From Chitinophaga hostae (GTDB lineage: Bacteria; Bacteroidota; Bacteroidia; Chitinophagales; Chitinophagaceae), in the NCBI RefSeq assembly GCF_018224885.1, contig NZ_JAGTXB010000001.1:744001-808000 (forward strand): a DNA stretch of 64,000 bases, read 5' to 3'. Made by a program: the position numbers and the translations under genes. Below the pieces are notes generated by a model. The model was given only the letters and a program-made list of their open reading frames with translations. It did not search any database and was not told the origin of the DNA. Positions 60,016-64,000 of this stretch are shown in pieces (position 1 is the first letter of the stretch; each line of letters opens with the position of its first letter).

Positions 60016-60954
60016 TTACTTCTCTTCTGCTTCCGGTATTTCTTTTTTCTGATGATAGAGGGAATAGAGGATGGAACCTCCAAGGCATAGTATAATTACT
60101 ATCAACGATACATATACCGGTATGTGAATAAAATACTCTGCCAGCATTTTCAGTCCTATGAAAATAAGCACAATAGCAATACCCTGGGGTAAATAATCAA
60201 ATTTATCTACCGCTCCTCTCAGCAAAAAGAATAAGGACCTGAGTCCTAATACCGCAAATATATTGGAGGTATATACCACCACCGGTTGTTGTGATATGGC
60301 AAATACAGCCGGAATAGAATCCAGTGCAAAGATAATATCAGTGACCGCCAGCATTACCACTACTAATGATAACGTGGTGAGATATGCCTTATTATGTTTC
60401 CGAATAACAAAACGGCCTTTTGGCTCTTCTGTTGTTACCCGCATATATTTATTCATGAACCGGTAAGCAAAATTTTCTTCCGGTTTAAATTCATCATCGC
60501 TGTTGGCTGTAAACATCTTCACCCCGGTATATAGCAGGAACGCGCCGAAAATATACAGGATCCATTCAAATTGTTTTATCAATACCACGCCTACACTGAT
60601 AAAGATGGCCCTGAAAACAATGGCAAGTATAATACCTATCAGCAGCACCCTGGCATAGTTTTCTTCTTTTATCTTAAAAAAACTAAATATGAGAATGAAC
60701 ACAAAAATATTATCCATGGATAATGACTTCTCCATCAGATAAGCGCTCATGAAACTGATCGCGGTTTCGGAACCATCTTCAAACCACATGAATCCAAAAA
60801 ACAAAACGGAGAGGCCTACCCAGAAGATGCTCTGCCATAGCGCAGTTTTCATAGATGTTTTCTCGTTTTTCTTACTAAACAGACCCAGATCAAACACCAA
60901 TGCAATAATTACTACAATAAAGAATATCAGATAGGTCCATTGTATGGAGGTCAT
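60016..60954 (-). CDS. TerC/Alx-family membrane protein
   Basis: About 312 residues with eight to nine membrane segments and the conserved acidic residues of TerC: DLGLFSKKNEKTSMKTALWQS, AYLMEKSLSMDNIFVFILIF, LSLVVVMLAVTDIIFALDSIPAVFAIS. Proteins of this group export manganese or protect against metal and pH stress (Alx, MeeF type). The start MTSIQWTYLIFFIV (60954) is chosen because a TATCTTTG -7 box (60979-60986) covers the upstream TTG. It lies 56 bp before murF-alr on the same strand. Confidence 0.9.
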   Translation of the reverse strand: MTSIQWTYLIFFIVVIIALVFDLGLFSKKNEKTSMKTALWQSIFWVGLSVLFFGFMWFEDGSETAISFMSAYLMEKSLSMDNIFVFILIFSFFKIKEENYARVLLIGIILAIVFRAIFISVGVVLIKQFEWILYIFGAFLLYTGVKMFTANSDDEFKPEENFAYRFMNKYMRVTTEEPKGRFVIRKHNKAYLTTLSLVVVMLAVTDIIFALDSIPAVFAISQQPVVVYTSNIFAVLGLRSLFFLLRGAVDKFDYLPQGIAIVLIFIGLKMLAEYFIHIPVYVSLIVIILCLGGSILYSLYHQKKEIPEAEEK

Positions 60955-60978
60955 GAAGGCTGTTTTTTTTATGAGGTG

Positions 60979-60986
60979 CAAAGATA
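60979..60986 (-). promoter_or_regulatory. -7 box of terC
   Basis: TATCTTTG on the minus strand, 24 bp before the ATG at 60954 and next to repeat R9. Confidence 0.55.
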
Positions 60987-60989
60987 GTG

Positions 60990-61138
60990 AAACAGCAGTT
61001 AGCTTTTAGCCATTAGCTTTTAGTAAATGCAGCGAACCAGCTATTAGCTTTTAGCCGTTAGCTTTTAGTAAATGCAGCGAAGACTATATTATGTTAATCT
61101 TCGCTTGCTAAAAGCTAAAAGCTAACTGCTAAAAGCTT
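60990..61138. repeat. Heptamer-palindrome repeat (R9) with duplicated left arm
   Basis: The left arm occurs twice in tandem (60990-61036 and 61037-61083), each ending AAATGCAGCGAA; the single right arm is 61098-61138. The inner stem GCGAAGA/TCTTCGC and loop TATATTATGTT match R3, which has GCGGAGA/TCTCCGC. The gldG stop codon lies inside the right arm. Confidence 0.9.
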
Positions 61139-62825
61139 TCTGGCGTCTAAACTGGAAAACCATGGCAAAGAGGAGTATGAGTCCTATGGGCACCAGGAAG
61201 CAGATCACCTGCCACTTGGTTTTTGTTTGCCTGATTTTTTCCGGATCAAGCAGGCGCTGCGTCAGCTCCTTGTTGCGGGCTGCCATAATACTGCTGTTAC
61301 CACAGAGGTATTCCAGGCAGTTGAGGAAAAACTCTTTATTGGCAAAGGCAAAGCCCGGATTAAATTCGTTGATCCCCATTTGCAGCGGGCCCTCCTTTCG
61401 GGAAACGGCATTGGCGATCAGGTCGCCATCACTTACCACGATCATTTTATTCACCGTATCAGTAGCATCCCGGAAAGGTCGGCCGGATGCGTGTTGCAGC
61501 GCCTCTACCGCAGCAGGGTCCTGGCGGTTATGAAACAGCGAAGTAAAATTTCCTTCCAGCAAAACGGCAGCGGGTAAATACTGTTGTCGGTATTCACGGG
61601 GATTGGGCTGTGTTTTCACCACATCCCAGGCAATTTCTGCGGGCAGGCGTGTAGTACGGCTGTTGCGGGAGCTGGTAAGCAAGATGGTTTTGCTGATCGC
61701 GTCGTTCTTAATGGTATCCATAGAACTTACAAAGCGACTCAGCACCATATCCAGATTTTTTACAATGGGATGGGCTTTGGTAGGCATCAGCATGGGAAAG
61801 TAAGGAAAGGGGACCGGTTGTATCTGCGGCCGGTTGCCTACATTACCCACCACCAGCGGTACCACATCGCTCTGCAGATCCATGATGAGGTCCTGGTTGA
61901 TACGCACGCCATAGCGGAACAGCAGGTCTTCCAGGTTTAGTCCGCGGTCTACTGCCGCAAATTCATTACGCTGGTGTAAACTATCCATGCTGGCGCTGGA
62001 TTCATCAATAAACCACAGCACTTTACCACCATTCATTACATACTGGTCTATCTTCAATTTATCTGTTTCGCTGAAAGCCGCTGCCGGCTTGGCAAAGAGG
62101 ATTACATCAAATTCATTCGAAATATGCGAGGCAGATTGCAGGGTAAGCGTATCCAATGCATAGTTTGTTTGCAGGGTACTTAGCGCATCATATACTTCTG
62201 CGCCCAGTGATTCTCCATGGCCCATCATATAGCCTACCAGTGGTTTCTCCTTTTCCTGCAGTTTGGTGATGGCATTGGCAAACTGGTATTCCAGCAAGGC
62301 TTCGGAGCTGTTCATGGTTTGCATGGGATCTTGTCCGCCCTGGTTCTTTAACAGGTTTACGCCGATGGTTTTCCCTTTGTAATGTACCAATGCCCCGGGG
62401 AAGATGAGTTTTTCGGCAAAACCGTCGTTGGCTTCCTGCTGTACCTTCATATTGAAGGGCATGATGCCTTGGGCCGTCAGCTCTCCGAGGAACTTCATGC
62501 GGGCAGTATCGGTCATCCCCTGGCCAGGATTGATAAAAGTAAAACGTAAGTTTTGTTTACCATATTCGCGGAACTCTTCCAGCAGTTCGGAGGTCGACTG
62601 CGCCAATTGCCGGAAGCTGGCCGGATAGTCTCCTTTCAGGAACACCTCAATTTCCACCGGACTGTCCAGTTTACGTAGCATTTGCCGGGTGTTGGCGGTG
62701 AGCGTATATCTTTTTTCTCCTGTCAGATCCCACCTGCCGTGGAAATAAGCGGCTGCTATATTGATGCCCGTGAGTACCAGTATTACGGTAATTGCACGTT
62801 GTATGTATTTTTTTCGTGTAGCCAT
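61122..62825 (-). CDS. gldG: Gliding motility ABC-transporter auxiliary protein GldG
   Basis: 567 residues of the GldG/ABC_transp_aux type. It has an N-terminal membrane segment (AITVILVLTGINIAAAYF), then GRWDLTGEKRYTLTANTRQMLRKLDSPVEIEVFLKG, the usual beginning of the family. A large extracytoplasmic domain contains GYMMGHGESLGAEVYDAL and VLWFIDESSASMDSLH, and a final membrane segment is VICFLVPIGLILLFAMVF. GldF-GldG together with the ATPase GldA form an ABC transporter reported as required for gliding in Flavobacterium; gldA is not in the window. The last codons (AFSS-stop) come from repeat R9. Confidence 0.93.
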   Translation of the reverse strand: MATRKKYIQRAITVILVLTGINIAAAYFHGRWDLTGEKRYTLTANTRQMLRKLDSPVEIEVFLKGDYPASFRQLAQSTSELLEEFREYGKQNLRFTFINPGQGMTDTARMKFLGELTAQGIMPFNMKVQQEANDGFAEKLIFPGALVHYKGKTIGVNLLKNQGGQDPMQTMNSSEALLEYQFANAITKLQEKEKPLVGYMMGHGESLGAEVYDALSTLQTNYALDTLTLQSASHISNEFDVILFAKPAAAFSETDKLKIDQYVMNGGKVLWFIDESSASMDSLHQRNEFAAVDRGLNLEDLLFRYGVRINQDLIMDLQSDVVPLVVGNVGNRPQIQPVPFPYFPMLMPTKAHPIVKNLDMVLSRFVSSMDTIKNDAISKTILLTSSRNSRTTRLPAEIAWDVVKTQPNPREYRQQYLPAAVLLEGNFTSLFHNRQDPAAVEALQHASGRPFRDATDTVNKMIVVSDGDLIANAVSRKEGPLQMGINEFNPGFAFANKEFFLNCLEYLCGNSSIMAARNKELTQRLLDPEKIRQTKTKWQVICFLVPIGLILLFAMVFQFRRQKAFSS

Positions 62826-62847
62826 ATCATTTAGTAAGCCCGGACTT

Positions 62848-63588
62848 TTAGCCGTTTTGCCAGAGTTTTCTTTGGAGGGATAATTTAGTGAGATAGAGCA
62901 TCAGGCCTATAACGCTGATAAAATAGATCATATCGCGGCTATCGATTACGCCGCGGCTCATAGAAGTATAATGAAATTTAATACCGGCCATCTGCAGGTA
63001 ATAGTCCGCCCCGCCGCTGAAAGCAGGTATTTTGCTCAGGGCATCAAATCCATTATAAAATATAAAGCAGGTAAACAGCGCAATGAGAAAGGCCACCATG
63101 GCATTATTGGTTAGGGAAGACGCCCATATGCCTGTAGCCGTGAAAGCTGCGCCCAGCAATAATAACCCGATATAAGACCCTATGATGCCGCCGGTATCCG
63201 GCTGTTGGGTATCTACACTTAACTGCCGGATGGCAAAATAATATACGATGGTAGGCAAAAGAGAAATGAGTACGATCACTATGCTGCCCCAGAATTTGCC
63301 CAATACAATCTGCCAGCCGGTCAGTGGTTTGGTACTGAGTAGTTCCATGGTGCCGGTTTTAAATTCATCGGCAAAGCAACGCATGGTAATGGCGGGTATC
63401 AGCAACAGGTAAATAAGCGGCGCCAGGTTAAACAGCGGGTCCAGGTTGGCATAGCCGGTATCGAGCAAACTGGTTTCCGGAAAAACGAAGAGTAATAATC
63501 CGTTTGCCAGCAAAAACAGGATAATGGCTACGTAGCCGGTAACACTGCTGAAAAACTGGTTTATCTCTTTCTTAAAGATGGCTAGCAT
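62848..63588 (-). CDS. gldF: Gliding motility ABC-transporter permease GldF
   Basis: 246-residue ABC-2 type permease with six membrane segments, beginning MLAIFKKEINQFFSSVTGYVAIILFLLANGLLLFVFPE, typical of GldF. Conserved later segments are FADEFKTGTMELLSTKPLTGWQIVLGKF and ASSLTNNAMVAFLIALF. It ends 22 bp before gldG, forming the gldFG operon. The nucleotide-binding partner GldA must be encoded elsewhere. Confidence 0.94.
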   Translation of the reverse strand: MLAIFKKEINQFFSSVTGYVAIILFLLANGLLLFVFPETSLLDTGYANLDPLFNLAPLIYLLLIPAITMRCFADEFKTGTMELLSTKPLTGWQIVLGKFWGSIVIVLISLLPTIVYYFAIRQLSVDTQQPDTGGIIGSYIGLLLLGAAFTATGIWASSLTNNAMVAFLIALFTCFIFYNGFDALSKIPAFSGGADYYLQMAGIKFHYTSMSRGVIDSRDMIYFISVIGLMLYLTKLSLQRKLWQNG

Positions 63589-63650
63589 GAACAGTTTGTA
63601 AGGATTAGGATATTAGTAAAGATACAAATATAGCTAAACGCTATTACCTT

Positions 63651-64000
63651 TCAGGCTATTGTATCAAGGTCTACACCATCTTTATACATTTCCCAGACGG
63701 GACTGGTGCTTCTCAGTTTATTAACCGCCTCTGTCACCGTACGGATGGCGTAATCCACCTGCTCGTCTGTAGTAAAACGTCCCAGGCCGAAGCGGAGGGA
63801 GGCATGTGCCAGGTCGTCGCTTATGCCCAGCGCTTTCAGCACGTAGCTGGGCTCCAGCGAGGCCGACGTACAGGCGGAACCGGTAGAAAGCGCGATGGTT
63901 TTGTTAAAACCCATGATGAGCGCCTCGCTTTCCACGTATTTAAAGGAAAGGTTGGTGGTTTGGGGCAGGCGATGAATGGTAGAACCATTTACATACGATT
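63651..64000 (-). CDS. iscS: Cysteine desulfurase IscS/NifS (5' end outside window)
   Basis: The C-terminal 116 residues of a PLP cysteine desulfurase, read to the right edge of the window. [17 protein letters not shown] and the active-site cysteine loop [23 protein letters not shown] are visible, followed by [23 protein letters not shown]. The cysteine loop length is of the IscS type rather than SufS. It would donate sulfur for Fe-S clusters and tRNA thiolation. The gene begins beyond base 64000; a GTG at 63935 is internal. Confidence 0.93.
   Translation of the reverse strand, partial: SYVNGSTIHRLPQTTNLSFKYVESEALIMGFNKTIALSTGSACTSASLEPSYVLKALGISDDLAHASLRFGLGRFTTDEQVDYAIRTVTEAVNKLRSTSPVWEMYKDGVDLDTIA

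Overview
The window comes from a Bacteroidota chromosome, most likely the Chitinophagaceae (Chitinophaga-like). The basis is: promoters of the Bacteroidota type (-33 TTTG, -7 TAnnTTTG), a SusC/SusD pair, gldF-gldG gliding genes, a fused murF-alr gene, a lanthipeptide-like precursor peptide with a TIGR04149-type leader, and an eCIS-core (DUF4157) effector-like protein. The assignment is by gene content only; no rRNA is present.

Layout. 0-7.9 kb: end of rnc, two GyrI-domain proteins with a WYL regulator, cytochrome bd (cydAB), and a quinone-reductase-like enzyme divergent from an HxlR regulator. 8-13.5 kb: an SMC-like operon jetA-jetB-jetC (Wadjet/MksFEB type) with no jetD beside it, bounded on both sides by palindromic repeats. 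13.6-17 kb: bestrophin, a cysteine-less AhpC/TSA-fold protein, a methyltransferase and an Xre/membrane-protein pair. 17-20.2 kb: an AraC regulator, decayed fragments of an IPT/TIG protein and a GH26 mannanase, then an intact GH130 phosphorylase, apparently the remains of a mannan locus. 20.2-24.3 kb: Crp and LuxR regulators, a candidate small RNA, an orphan Hcp/TssD, a GNAT and a cupin protein. 24.4-32.1 kb: a LytTR two-component pair divergent from a SusC-SusD-DUF4945 operon, followed by a 45-codon RiPP-like precursor on the other strand. 33-38.1 kb: an FAD monooxygenase, a YbjN-fold protein and a 1034-residue eCIS-core protein with a putative ART-like C-terminus. 38.3-50.6 kb: mostly housekeeping (tRNA-Ser, aqpZ, ansA, tatD, gltX, glnS, B12-binding subunit, crotonase) with a vapBC module between the two aminoacyl-tRNA synthetases. 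50.7-64 kb: fumC, a TSUP exporter with a TonB receptor, lspA, murF-alr, terC, gldG, gldF and the end of iscS.

The strongest unexplained structure is a dispersed family of palindromes whose arms are tandem 7-nt units (TTAGCTN). Many carry an inner ATGCAGCG block, and they sit mostly at gene 3' ends, often supplying the stop codon. At least nine copies are present, two with a long inner palindrome (one with 114-bp arms), and one copy of the same architecture is built from a different heptamer (GAATTAC). The other main leads are the jetABC operon without jetD, the eCIS-core/YbjN pair, the hidden lanthipeptide-like precursor, two candidate small RNAs, and three genes that look leaderless.
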